The translations under genes were made by a program, and so were the position numbers. From the NCBI GenBank assembly GCA_013397845.1, contig VZTG01007783.1:1-64000 (forward strand): a stretch of 64,000 bases of DNA, in the 5' to 3' direction. The first letter of the stretch is position 1. Each line of letters begins with the position of its first letter. The stretch comes from Melanocharis versteri (lineage: Eukaryota > Chordata > Aves > Passeriformes > Melanocharitidae). Below, one piece after another: positions 13,488 through 27,303 of this stretch. The notes beneath the pieces are model-generated. The model had not been told where the DNA came from. It did no database searches and saw nothing but the letters and a program-made list of their open reading frames with translations.

Positions 13488-16400
13488 TGTCTGTGTATAT
13501 TCAATAATTTTCTGTGATTGAGATGGGTTCAAATTCATATGTATAATTCTGCAGCAAAAATTACCTACACTTCTGACAAATTGAGTTTTTCTGAGTAATG
13601 ACTATGCTTTCTTTTGAACTCAGCATTACATATGGTTTGAATTATCCTACTGGCTTGAGTATCTTCTGGTCTATAGACATCTATCGTAGATGTTAAATAA
13701 ATTTAGACTTGATCTAAATACAGCAATTCCTTGCCCTGCCAAAATGTGCTTTACTCTGGACAGGCACAGTAGGAGAATTGTAGGAGGCAATTTTGGCTGC
13801 TGGAGTCCTGCAGGACTGAGCTGGTAGTAATGCTCTATATACCAGTTTGGGTACCTATCTGCAAAGGGTACTGTGTCCAGAGCCAGGTCTGAGCCACCAG
13901 TTTTCAGCTGGAGTGAGAGTTGGTCTAGACCAGCAGAGGGGAAATATCCCTGCACTACTCCCTCTTAGCTCTGCCCTTTTTTATTTATTCAAATGAACAA
14001 GACCCTCTTTTGACCATCACTCACTACTTGATTTTTTTAACTTAAATTGGCTTAATTTCTTACAGGTTTTACCCCTGTGTTTTGTGAAAAGCTGTGAAAA
14101 AAACAGGGTATGAGAATGAAATAACACTTTAATTTCTATCCCTTCCCTTAACGTGTTTTTTGAAACCAAGCCCATTGATTCTTCACTATACAAGTAATAT
14201 AGGTTAACAATTAGTTGTTTCAGAGTAGCAAACAAAGACCTGAGATAAATTTGCAGAGTTTTTGTTCTGGATGCTGTACTAGCACTTTCTGGAAGACTGT
14301 TCTGTACTGAAGAAACTATAAATTAAAATAGAGGAACTTGTAAATCAAGAGATGGCACATACACATGATCTTTAAAATATAGTCTTAGTGAATCATGTTA
14401 CATTAAAAACATTGATATGCAGTTAGATTTAAATCCACTTTTTGCTAACTGCCTTGATTACTACTGGTTTTGTTCACTCCCTTGTCATTTTCTTTTTTGC
14501 TTTCACAAAGTATGCATGATTGAGCAAAAGAGGCTATTTCTGCCTCAATTATACTTTATGGTATACAAATTTTGATTCTAGTGTTTAGCTTCTTCTCATG
14601 TTTTCACTCTGAGTCTTCCTGAACCAAAATTTTGCGATGGGAATGAGCTTTTCCTAACTTTTGCTCAGAAGCTGAACTTTTGAAGCGAATATAACTTTTC
14701 TTTTTTCAATAATAAGATGTTACTTCTAAAATAAACCAAATAAATATATGCAGTTTTTCTTCTTATTTTTCTCATTTGATGTTTTTTAACAGTAGAGCTA
14801 AAGAAGAGTGGCTAACAGTTGCCCTACACAGAAAATGGGTGGAAATTTGTAGGAAAAGTCTGTGTATCCCTGAAGAAAAGCAGGTTTTTTCTCTGTCTGG
14901 GAGTCAGGATGATGAAATTCTCCCTCCGTAGATTATTTTTCACAAGGACTCCTGTTACTTAGCCATCTGCAATGTCTGCTCTTGAAGTGCTGAACTTAAA
15001 CCTGTATATTTGTAGCACAGAAGTGCTATGAGTTGCTTCTGGGTCTTTAGGACCTTCAGGATCCTATCGAGATGCAAAAGTGAGTGGTGGTGACAGCTCT
15101 ATCAGACAGAAAGGCTCCTGCAGTAACATGCTGTGGAAATGTTCCTCCTGGTAACACCCTTGTACAAAGTCACACATAGCTGAGGGCTATTGCTCTAGTG
15201 TGTTGAAACCATTTTGTTTCAAGCAATTGTGCTTAAACTGAGGTCCAACAATACTACTATTTGTTACATGAAATTTCATTAGAATTGCATCCAGAGCAGG
15301 CCTCAGTTGGAAAGAGAAAATAGCCCCCAGTCCAAAAGCTCTCCATTATCCATCTGGAGCCTTCACAAGTGAAGTACAGATCCTGTAATCAATTTATGTT
15401 TTGGATGCTGATGAATATGAAACATAAGAGCACATGTCAACCTCTGACAAAGTTTTGGTCACTTTCTGAAAGTTCTCTTAGAAAAAACAAGGCCCTTTCA
15501 TGGGGTCTGTACTCTAGGAATGCCTGGGAAAGGCGGCGCACACGGTTTAGGAAAAATAATAACCTAAGCATTAAAAATGGGTGTAGGTAATCAACAGCAT
15601 GTACCTTTTGGCCGCTTACACAAAGCCTGTAGGGACATGGCAGGTGACTCTACCACAGTCAGTTTGTAAATGAATCTCTAGATGGAGCCAAAACAGATCT
15701 CATGCCTGAGTGTTGCAGACAGAGAAATGAATGTTTCTACTGAAGGCTTACAGCTATGAGAAGACATTCAATTCCATACCAAATCTTTGTATCCACCTGT
15801 AAATTACTGAGGTTCCTAACTGATTTTTTTAAGGGGTTAAAGCCTAAAAAATTGCAGTGCTAGTAGTCTAAAAAATTGCATATCAGGGCGTTTTACTACC
15901 TATTAATGGCTAATGTAGTGTCAGAATCCCTTATCTCACAGTCAACCTGCACCTGTGCGTCCATTACATTCCATAAAATCAGTATGAAAATCTCATGGTG
16001 TGTCCTGTAATATTTTCCTGCATATTAATGATTTTCTGAATTGTCAGCATTGATAAGTGCTGGTCATACATGTTCCCTTTTGGTGCTGTGTTCATGGTGT
16101 GACATCTGTTTTGCCTGTCATTTACTAGCCCACTGCTTTATAAAAGCATTTACCAGCTTTGTTATGTGTGCAGGCTTAAGAATCTCATTACTGTTCGTGT
16201 CTGTGGTATCTACTATAGGTTAGAAAAGAACAAGGATTAAAACCATCATCTTTTCCTTGTGAAAAGAAATTGCAGACCGCAAATATAGCATTGAGGAAAA
16301 ATGACCCCTGACTGGTTCTATATGTTATTCTTGATTATTTTCATAATGTAGACCACATAATAATAAGGTAGCTGAAGTATGAGACATTGCGAGTTTGCAC

Positions 16401-17439
16401 CACATCAGGTTAAGTCTAAGAGAAAACTAAAGCTCTCAAATATACAGCTTTTTGCATTGTCTATGGAAAACTGCTTAGACTGCATGATCTCAAGTTAATG
16501 AGATAATTGCAGCCTCACAATTGCTTTCTTCCTTGGCAAAAAGATAAGATCCCAGCAGTTACTGTGCTCACAGGTGCTGCAGAATACCCAGTGAAGCAAG
16601 TTGAGAACCATGAGCTTTGCCTTGCATGAAACCCATCTGGCACTAACCCTTGAGAGTTTCGAGTAAGTAACAGTTGCTCAGTCAAAAGTCCCACACCACA
16701 TCATTTTATTTCTGACTTCATTGCACAAGATAACTCCTCTTTTCAGAGAGTATTATTACATGCTAAGTGATCCAGAAACTTTTTTGCCCCTTATAGTGGA
16801 GGATCTTTGCTCATATCATGGGACTGACTGATGAAAAAACTGCAAGCGTGTCCATCTTTTTGCAGACTCAGTTTCAGGGCAGTAACTGCCTTTACTCAAT
16901 GTGTCCCTGATGAAAAGCGTCCATTAGACACGAAATTACGGGAACTTTGTCAAGTTAATAAAACCACAGTCAGTCACAGTGATTTATTCCTATCATAGTG
17001 ACCTGCAAAGTGAGAATGAGGTAGATCTGGTTAATGTATGCAGAGAGTGGCTTTGCCATTATCTGCTGTTGAATATGGATAACTGTACCAGGTGGTATGG
17101 CAGCTCTATTTCTAGCATGGCATTCCTCTATGATCCCTGTCAAAGCACTAAGAGCCAGATAAACATTCACTGCGAAACGTCAAAGAGTAGAACTTTACTC
17201 TCAGAGCAACAATGAAATGTGATTTATGTGAACAGAAAAGTGTGTTCTGGAGTGACAAGCAGCTAATTTTAAAGTAAATGAGAACTTGGATAACTAATAG
17301 AGACGAATAATGAAAAAAGTAGTTTGGAAGGAAGCTCTTGAAGTCAATCATCCGCTGAAAGTACAGTAACTTCAAAGTTAGGTCAGGCTGTTCAGAGCAC
17401 TGAGTTTTGAAATTCTCATGGGATGGAAATGATATAGCC
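13488..17439. other. Intergenic, no gene seen
   Basis: About 4 kb of AT-rich DNA with neither a recognisable transposon nor a credible exon. The ORF at 13671-13955 (minus) has no family signature. Confidence 0.55.
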
Positions 17440-18130
17440 TTTCTACATGATACCCAGTTATTCTCACATAACTAATTTTCCCTGTTGCAATATGGCAGTT
17501 GCCTCTTGTTCCTTTGCTATGCTACGATGATGGAGTCTGTGTCCATTCTCTAAGCTCTTTTTAGGTACTTTGAGATTGCAATTAGAGCCACCTCTCTCTT
17601 CTCCTTTAGTGTTTTCCATGAGCTAAACAGACCTGGTTCCTTCAGTCTCTCGTAACGTATGCCCATGGCATGGGGGTTGGAGGTAGATGATCTTTAAGGT
17701 TCCTTCCAGTCCAAACCATTCTGTGACTCTATGATTCTATGATTCTATGGTTCTGTGATTCTATGTGCCATCTTCCTGAATTACCTTAGTAGCCCTCTAG
17801 GTTTCCTTTTGCATTGACATATCTGCTGGAAGGTCCAAAACTGGGCACAGTACTCCAGATGTAGCTTCATCAGCGCTAGGTAAAGAGAAATAATCTCTTT
17901 CTTCAGCCTACTTGCCATGCTCTAGCTAACATTGGTCGGTGTGCAGTTAGCCTTCACTGTTGCAGGGGCTCATGTCCACCAGGAATCACATCTTTTTTAC
18001 TGAAGTCTAAACAGACAACATCCACAGCCTTTCCCCCACCCACTAAGTGGGTCACCTGGTCTTAGCAGGACATCACGCAGGACCTGCCTTTCATAAATGG
18101 ATCCCATTCAGCCTGATAAACTTGTGTGTG
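17440..18130 (-). mobile_element. Old CR1 LINE with ORF2 remnants, split by a younger CR1
   Basis: On the minus strand, reading right to left, reverse-transcriptase motif A is recognisable near 18003-18060: DQVTHL, then GKAVDVVCLDFSK, which keeps the catalytic aspartate of LDFSK. The sequence then jumps to the ORF2 C-terminus (LALMKLHLEYCAQFW near 17835-17880), so several hundred bases seem to be deleted between them. The 3' part continues at 17440-17660. A plus-strand CR1 end at 17661-17765 interrupts the element. Numerous stops make it a dead relic. Confidence 0.85.
17661..17765 (+). mobile_element. CR1 3' end nested inside the older CR1
   Basis: The fragment starts 'gcccatggcatgggggttgg', continues 'aggtagatgatctttaaggt' and 'tccttccagtccaaaccatt', and ends in several ATTCTRTG units stopping at 17765. 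Its orientation is opposite to the surrounding element, which resumes directly at 17766. This is a severely 5'-truncated CR1 insertion of about 105 bases. Confidence 0.9.
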
Positions 18131-21100
18131 TCTAAGTGATATAGCAGGTCACTGACCATTTTCCCTTGGATTATGAAAGCATCTTTCTGCTCCCCTTTCC
18201 TGTCTTCCAGCTCAGAGGGCTGAGTAGCCCGAGGACATCTGGTCCTGTTATTCCTCCATCCACAATATGGGGCTTGGGATTTTGTCTCTCTTTACAAAGG
18301 TCCTATTTTCCGTTCATCCTCTCTGATGCCACTGTATCCTCTGCTGTTCCTTCAATTAATTGCTCACCTGGTGACTTGGCCAGGGTCCACTTCCAGCAGC
18401 TGACACTGCTGGAACGTGTGAAGCACATGACTGCAGTTACCTCACACCCATAGCTCAGTTGCCTCCTATTTTAAATTGTTTTGGTCTTTATAACATGATG
18501 CATGCATTGGCTTGCCATTGTGTGTCAAAGGGACCTCAGAATTCTGCACTTGAGTTGGCTTCCTGCCCCTTTTCCCCATGTCTTCTCCTCTCATCCCTCT
18601 AATCTGTTTTTAGCCCTTGTCTCTAGGCACAAACAGAATTTGTGGAGGCAAGGACACTTCTGCTCTCAGAATTCCTGTGTTTTACTGCTGGTATCTAATG
18701 ACAGTGTGTAAAGGACAGGGATTCTGGGAGAGAAAAGATGCCTCAGTTCATACTACCATGAAGAACTGTATTCTGCATTTAATGGTTGCAACTGTATGTT
18801 TCCTAATTTTCTATGTACCTGCCCGGACATCTCAGGCTATAACTTGCAAAAGCCTTGAGAACTCACAGTAAGAGCAATGAGATCTGCATTTTTGCATATT
18901 AAGGGCTACTCATTGCAAGTGCCTTGAACAAACCAGACCCAGCATGCCTCAGATTAGGCAACCAAAATCAGCAGGTATTTTGAAATGTACCCTTTGTGTG
19001 GAACAGCCCCTCCTCTACAACAACGGTGAAATAATTCACTTTGTGGAACACATGCATGCACTGTAGTGAGAAAAACTCCTAAGAGAATTCATAGCTCCGT
19101 CTTCAAAACAATATGTATTAAATCATTTGGAGGGCCACACACTGAGTATCAAAGAGAAAACAGTACTGGATTATTGTTCATTAAGTGAGCATCGTTCACC
19201 CAATGCACCAGAGGAAGCAGGAGTGCTGCCGAATAAAAAGTGTGTGGCTGTATAATGACACTACAGCTTATCCTAAGGGTCAGTGAAGGAGGAACATGAC
19301 TTCCATGATACAAATTCTAGTATTACTACATTATGGAGAGCTTATGCTAGACGTAGGCTTCCCAGCACAGTTATCATAGGAAAGCCTTTGCCTTTTTTGC
19401 TGCATGCAGACCAACCCCAGGATGTTTTATACCACTTCCTCAATATACAGCACGACAACACTCTGCACTGTTGGTTTTTTAGAGTTATACCACTAATTGT
19501 TTAACAGCCTTCCCTGCCCACTACCATTTACCCACTCATTTTTCCATCCTTCATGCACTAATGACCTTAATTGCTCTCAGGAAGATGATGACAGTGACAA
19601 GAACAGAACTATTGAAAAGAAGCCAGTAAGATCATCAGGCTTGTCAGCTGGAGGAGATGCCAGCTTTCTGGGGGCTAGAATTTGTGGCTTTGTGTCTGTC
19701 AAACTTGGTAACTTTTGTGAGGCTGAAAGCCTAAACTAGTATTTTCTGCCTTGCTGCCTATTTCTGAATGGTCACATTTTCATCATAGTCATCACCTTTC
19801 TCTAACTTGAGTGAGTTTGAATTATCTATCCAGGATGAAAGATGGAAAAAGGAGGGAATTATGACAGTTAGCAAGCTGTGACATATCCACTGAAACGTCT
19901 TGGCTACCAGAAAGCCAGCATCTCCTCCACTTGATGATCCTGCTTCTGAGCCTTCACCTTCCGCACCATATTCACCATCCTTGTGTATTTAAATTGTACT
20001 TAAGTCACTGTATGCATTTTCATTCTATTACATTCTTTCTTACCGTGAAACCTGCTTTGCTCTCTGCTGACTTGGTAATAACTGCACTTTCTCAGATCAT
20101 AAGCTTCACAGAGAGAGGGGTAAGGTTGTATCAAAGTACCCAGAAGGATAACTGCTTTGTGACATTGGGGTAGAAGAAGTAGTGTTATGCTAGCATTTGT
20201 CACCAAGCTCTTAAGTCTGCTGATAAAAGGAAATAAGTTATCCTTTATCACTTCTGGCAAAGTGGGCCAGTTCAGTTTAATCCATCAGTGAAGGTGGTTT
20301 CAGATAACCTACTTGACTGCCAAGGGAGTAGGGAGCACCCTTACACATATTGTTGCAGGAACCTGTAGAGGCTGTAACCTCCAGGTGGTGGGCAGTGATT
20401 ACCAACTAAGGACAGTACCACTAGAGCAGAAATTGGCCAACTTCCTGAGGATTAATAGCAATGATCCATTGAAGTCAGCCTTTTCTACCAGGAGGAAGCA
20501 GAATAAACTATATCAGGAATAGAAACCCAGTTTAGACTGTGTGTTTTTATTTAATGGATTCATAACAGACCCAAGACAGGAACTGAATGAATTTACCTGT
20601 TCACGTCAGGTATCCAGCTATTATAAGGAGTGAAGGCTCGTGAATCCAGGTTTCCTTTAGCAGTTAAAATCACAGTGCTGGCTCCCTGTCATATGGGATA
20701 AAAGATTCACATGCAAATTTACATATCTCTTTCCAAAATAGAGGAATACTGAATTTGGGACACACAAGTACAAGTAGGAGAAGTCACTTCCCATCATCTT
20801 CATACCACATGTTCCTGGAGAACTCAATATTTGTAATAAATTTTTTTCTCCTATGCATGTTTACACAGGAGAAACATAATTAGAGGTTAGGATAAAATAA
20901 GGCTGTAAGAAAGCAAAACAATCCAGCGAAGCATTAGAAATTCTGCTGTGTTTCTTGTTCCAAGAAACAAATAACTATTCTTTACTGATGTTGCACCACA
21001 GGAAGGGTGCAAGAGCAACAACACAGATCTTGGGCTGATGTCATTGTTTTCCATGACAATAGCTTCTCGAGGTAGTCTCTTTAGCAGTCAGGTCTTATTG

Positions 21101-24100
21101 CAAGATCTCATCTATTACTGGTGAGAAAGAAAAGAGAACACCCACAGACACTCTCTTCTGGGAAGTGGGCAAAATGATGGTCTGGTTTTCTTCCAACAAA
21201 TAAACTAACAGCAGCTAGATTTCAGTCTGCTGTAGAGATTTCTCACAGGCAGATTCTCCCTCAGTGGAATCAGGTTAACTCTTTTTGCTTGTTCAGTGTT
21301 TTCTCTTAAAAACTGCATCGCTTTACACAGGAAATGTTTGGTATTTACAAAATCTTTCCTAAAATGGCAAATATTTTATTTTTGTACTGAGACATGCAAT
21401 GACCTCTTATTATCTAGAGTAATAAGGGTTCCATTACTCAAATTATGAAGAGAAAAGCTTGGAAAGCATGGCTTCTAAGAGGAAAGTTATGGATAGCATG
21501 GCATGGGTGCCTCAGAGTAACTCTTACATGGACGTGGTTTAAGCTGAGCTGATTTTTTTGGTGTTAACTCTGGCTTAATATTGCTGATTGGAAGTAAATG
21601 TTGTAGAGAAGGCCTTGTGGCTCTTCTTCATGCTGCCTAGTACTCAAGGCAATATTTGTTAGTCTATGCAGAGTCTCAGACACTAGGGCTGGTTGAGACA
21701 TTCACACAATGGAGGTCGTGAGCAAATAAGCCTTCTGGGAACCTGAACACCAAGGGACATGAGCACAGAGGTCTCTTGCAGAACAACTCTCATCTGAATG
21801 TCCAGCAGGGCTGATGCCAACACTGACCTGTTAGAGCCCCATGCAACCAAACTGGACTCATGCAGAACCTTTCTGCACTGACAAAGCCAACCTCTGCAGT
21901 ATCCTTCTCTGGCTGAGAATGGAACCAGCTCACGGAACAGCCATGCTAGAGCTGTAACCACGAGGGTGCTGAAATCCAGACAACTGCACTAGTTCATGAG
22001 AGGGCGTCACCAGAAAGTATAGCCAGAAACAGGCTGGCTCCATGACACCAGCTCTGCACCTGGGACTTGGTTAAAATCTGTACCACAAATACACTTGATA
22101 ACCAAAGGCTGAGTTCAGTGATGAGCATTGCATATTTTTATGATGAGCTGTAAAACATTATTCATGTTTCACTGAAATTCATGCATGTGAAAGTTGCAAA
22201 ACCAAAACAACTCTCTAGGAGAGACCAGCAAGAGTCATCTATAGGAGCAAGACACAGAGAAATGGCTTCAAACAGATGTGGCAAGAAAGATTGCATATTA
22301 TGCCAAGTCACTTCTGAATTATCTTTGCATAGTGTCTCTGGGCTGTAGATTAGGTATATCATGGACAAGTGTCAGATTGGTGGAAACTACCAGGATTTAT
22401 GAACTACAGATGGGACTGTGCTAGCATGGTTGCACTGCTGCTAGGGCAGGTTTTCTAATGGAAACCAGGTTAATCCCTGGAGCTCCAGAGACCCAAAAAC
22501 ACCCTGCTATTGCCCCATACTGTTCTTTGCTAGAAGCCCATTCTAAAAAGAGCTTATAAATACAGATTTTACCTATCTATTTTATATGAACAAGACATAT
22601 CAGTAGAAAGGGAGGAAAAAAATTACCCCAACAGAAAACAGTTATGATGGAAGACAGGCAACAGTATAACAAGGTAGAGGCATTTTATTTTACTTAATTT
22701 TTTTAAAGGTGGGAAAGAAGAGTGTGTGAAGCAATAAGAAAGAGGCTTAACATGTTTTAAGGCTTTTTACCTATAGGATTCTAAAATATTTCAAGTAGTG
22801 TTTGATTCAAATAGAAGGTGAACAATTCTTTTAAAAAAGGTTAAAATTAAAACCTTTTTCCAATTAAATAATTTTAATTTCAAAGAAACCTGCACAGCTC
22901 TAATCTTTAACAGAATACCCCTGTCAGGGATGCAAAAGCTGATGTCCTTCCCCACTGTCACAAAGACCAAACCAAAGCAGTTCAGGATAGTTTGTCATGA
23001 GATCATCATCTAAGTACACTTTCCGTGAAGCTTCTCCATCTTGAGTATCCTCTCCCTCCTGTTCTAAACTTGGGACCAAAAACTTGGAAGTTTCTTTTTT
23101 TTCTACCTTTCCTCCTTTCACACATGCTTCTCTCTCTTTAGTGACATAATTCACAAGCCTTAAACAGAGCTTTGAAGAACAATGTATTGGTGTCTTTCTA
23201 AAGCACTTTCACTGTTTTAGTCATCCAACTAAATCTAAATGCTCTTGCCAGTTATTTATTTGCGAATAACTCAAACCAGAATGATTCAGCTCATACAGCT
23301 GGCACAGATTCAGGAAAACCAATAGGCTGAACTTGATCAGATTTTTATCAGTTAAAATGTATTGAGCTTTTTAAACATAAAAAAATATTGCCTAATAAAG
23401 GTCAATGCAAAAGCCCATGTAATGACAAGAAAAAGTTATTTTTGGATATGAATGTATTGTCTATCAATTCTTTATTTTCCTTGTTTAGCAAAAACCAGAA
23501 GAGGCATGCCACAGCACTTATGCATGAAACTAGAGCTAGTGCTCTTTAAACAAAAGAATCAGCATGAGTGCTCGGAGCATGTTCTAAAACTAAAATCATT
23601 AAAAATGTTGTTGGGATCTTAAATATTTATTTTAAGGCTGAATCTAATTCTAGCCTTCAGAGACACAAGACTGTTTACCAAATAAGGCATCAGATTGCTT
23701 AGTTTCTTTGAGATTAGCCATTTATTTCAATATTATTTAATGGTAATGCAATCAACCAAAACTTGACATATTTGGAACCAGCTGTTCTGAATTAGAGTCC
23801 GCAATTTTCCAGATTCCAGCAAGAAAGTTAGGAACAGAATTATGTTGTTTTATTTTGGTTTCTTTCCTGTATTGTCTATTATGATTACAGAATAGCAAAT
23901 ATGTAAGTTAAAAAGCCACCAGATTTTAATAATGCCAAACCTCTCAATTGTCAGCATTAAAAATACCATTTTCTAAATCAAATTTTATCTATAAATTGAA
24001 ACCAAACTCTATAAAGGCTCATTCAAATAATTACGTAATAAGCCTTTACAAGAATGAAACAATTTGGTTCTGCTGAAATGATCAAGAAAAAGATCTAGGT

Positions 24101-27100
24101 GTTCAGGCCTCGGTAAAGGCTTTGGATCTTTTAGCTATGGGGCCGAGGAAAAACTTTCCACCTTATCTCAGCTAACATGCTAAAGAGATAAGTATTTTCC
24201 TGGGTATTCAGAATTTTAAAAATAGTTTAGGGATAATTATACAATAGTGCTCAGATTTTTGTGTCCTAGAAATTCTAGGAAGAATTCCTAGAAAAAAGTT
24301 CTTTGTCATAGGGAACAGCCGAAGAGCCCCGTTCAGGACAGAATGTTAAGTGCAACCAGCTGCAATCCCTGGTTCAGGGAGCTCTGCCAAGGCATCAGAA
24401 CTGCTGGACTGATATTTCAAACAAAGTGAAGACACAGAGTAGAGAAAACAGTCTAAGGGGCTGCAGGGAGTGTAGGAGAGGGGCAGCACTGACATCCTGG
24501 CTGATTGCTTCAATTCAGATTAAGCCTCAGGCACGTAGGATCAGGAGTAGCATTAAGGACAAATGGTTTCTCTGTTTGAAAAGGTGGTCGTGTCAAATGG
24601 AAAGAAAGTTTCTGAGGAAGGAGAATGTCCTCAGGATCCATAAGATGACCTGATTGTGGTTCAGATTTCTTAGGAGACTCCAAGATACTGCAGTTGACCA
24701 GCATGATGAGGGGGACTATGACTAGATAAATACCTGAAATTTGGAAAAGCCAGAGAAAAATTATAAATAATTCAGCTACAGATAACAACAGTTCTACCTC
24801 TCTGAATGAAATATATGAGAAGGAACATACTTTTATTGCAGCGACAGAATGATATCATGGGCCATATATTCAAATATTTATTACATATTCAAGAGTTTTC
24901 TGAACCCGTGGAGGTTCACTCTGCAAAGTTGTACATCCAAACCTCAAAAAAACATTAGTGGAAAACACTAAACAAAATATATTTGACTAGGACTGGAGCA
25001 CAGCCTAGTGCAGCTTTCTACGTTTCAGATGGTGATTTTGATTTTAGCTGTCAGAGATAATTAGTTAAATTCATTTAAATGCAAGAAAGAGTGAAGAATA
25101 TGTCTTACAGTTTTAAGCACCAGTTTCGAGCCCCAGTTCAGCAACCCTATCCAAGTACTTGGATCCAGACAGACATCTTCTTCAACTAGAATTGTGCAAG
25201 ATAACAAAATTTTTGGTAAAGCCTCTGAGAACAGAGGGCTGACCAGATAAAGGTACGATGAACTGTCTCCAAACTAGTGGTTTTCTCATTTTATCTTAAC
25301 TAAACAGAAAAATTATTTGAGTTATTTTGGAAATACTCTAGGGAAACAGAACAGAGTTTGTTAAGCATACAACATATTTACAGGACATCAAAATTAAAGT
25401 GTCATGAGAACTTGTAGCAATCTAGGCAAGTAGAAAAAAAATCTTGTCAAAGACTGATAGGAGTAACCTTCAACATGTTAGAGAATGACCATATCCACTT
25501 GGAGGATTCACCCTCTGAAACAGAACCAGATGAAAGTACATGAAAACCTTGAGATACATGAGGCAGTTGACAAAATATTAAAACAATACAATACAGGTTT
25601 TTCAAATTATAAACCCCAGGCCTGGTTAGCCAGTCAATTCCCTTTATTGGCACAATGTCCTAAGGCTAGTTTTGAAAATCATCCATAAGTATTCCATTTA
25701 ACTACACTGCAAGAGGAAAGAAAAACCCCAAACCAAAACCCCACAGCTTTAATAGCTTAGTCATGAGGATACTCTCTCAGAGAAGGATAGAAGGTTTATA
25801 GCCTGATTTGTGAACACATTTCTTTGCAATAGTGAGATAAAAAGAACAGATTGTGTCGATATTTATATAGCAGTTGGCAAGGTATCACAGCATCATTTTT
25901 GTATGATCAGTTTAATTTACATCGTTTTACCTGTTCATTCACTTCCATGACCCATAGATGCTGACCTGAAGTGGAGTAAACTTACTTTCTGACTTATAAC
26001 AACTATTTAAGAAGCAAAATGTAACTTCTGTGCTGGACAAGATCTAATGATTTAATCATCACAATTTCTTCTTTTGATAGCTGTTGACATCTAGTACTTC
26101 AGGGAGAAGCAAAAATTTCACTCCGCAACAATAAATTACCTTACTAGAGGCCTTTTTAGTCTGCACATTATCTAGTCACTTTAAAAATTCAACCTGTGCC
26201 TAAATTTGGGATGTCCTTCAGATCTCCGTTCCACAAATTAGGCATTTAATTTTGTACTACTGTGTTAAAAATAATCTAGGTGTTTTGTGGACTGATCCCT
26301 TTTTCTAACCTTTCACCGTGGTAATATTTACATGTATGAAGATTGGACTGCTTTACTACTCTTTTCATATTCTCTATGTATCACATCTATGTTACTTCCT
26401 GGGTTCTATAATACAATAATTGTTTTATTTCTCCAGAAATATGACCACATTTCTAATTCATTCAATAAAAATGCTTAGCAGGTTTATCTTCCTCTGATTT
26501 TTATGTAAACTTGTCTGAATTTTAAAAATGTAGAGCACCTGCAGCTTCTACAGACTTCTTCAGAAATCAGAAGAAAGCTTCATTTTTTTTCCTCCAAAGA
26601 CTGATATCCACGCAGTGAAACTTGGCATGTTTGTTTCCCCACAACTTGGCACTACATGTTAAAGGAGATAATAGCGTTATCTTCCTAAACCAGCTAAATT
26701 TAGGGTGAAATCTCTGACAGTTCTTAAAAGGTCTGAATGGATTTCAAGGCAACTACCACATTTTGTCAAGTTTCAGAGTTGGTTTGCGTATCGTGATATT
26801 TTTCTGCAAATCCTTCAGAGTCTTCTACGTACTGAAGGAGATAAAGAAGTAAGTCACTAAAGAGAATATTTCTTACAGAGTTTTCAGATTAAAGATACCA
26901 ATTTCTTGGCAATAAAATAGTTAGTTGGCATTAGTGTGCTACACTTAAGGACTAATTTAGTTTCCGAGCAGCTATCCACAGATAGGGAACATTTAACAAT
27001 GGTATTCATTCATTGCTTTTCTACCCATCTCATCTGAAATACCATCCTAAACCACAAACAGCTACAATCCAAAGGGTCTATCAATGGCGAAGTACGTATC

Positions 27101-27274
27101 AAATTAAAACTCAGTTTAAAACTCCAGATTTTCAGGCTGATTGGTGCTACACATGATTAAGAAAATTCACAAGAGGTTTTGTTTGCTTGTTCCGTTTTAA
27201 ATTGTCTGAACATTTGCATCTCTTGCTTTGGAGAACTGGACTGTTGCCCTTACAATAGATTTGGATAAAACACT

Positions 27275-27303
27275 GGGAACAGGGGGGAAGAGGGGGAGCG
27301 GGG
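27275..27303 (+). repeat. G-quadruplex motif
   Basis: Four G-runs (3, 6, 5 and 4 Gs) separated by loops of 4, 4 and 3 bases fit the canonical intramolecular G4 pattern. It stands alone in AT-rich DNA. Confidence 0.7.
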
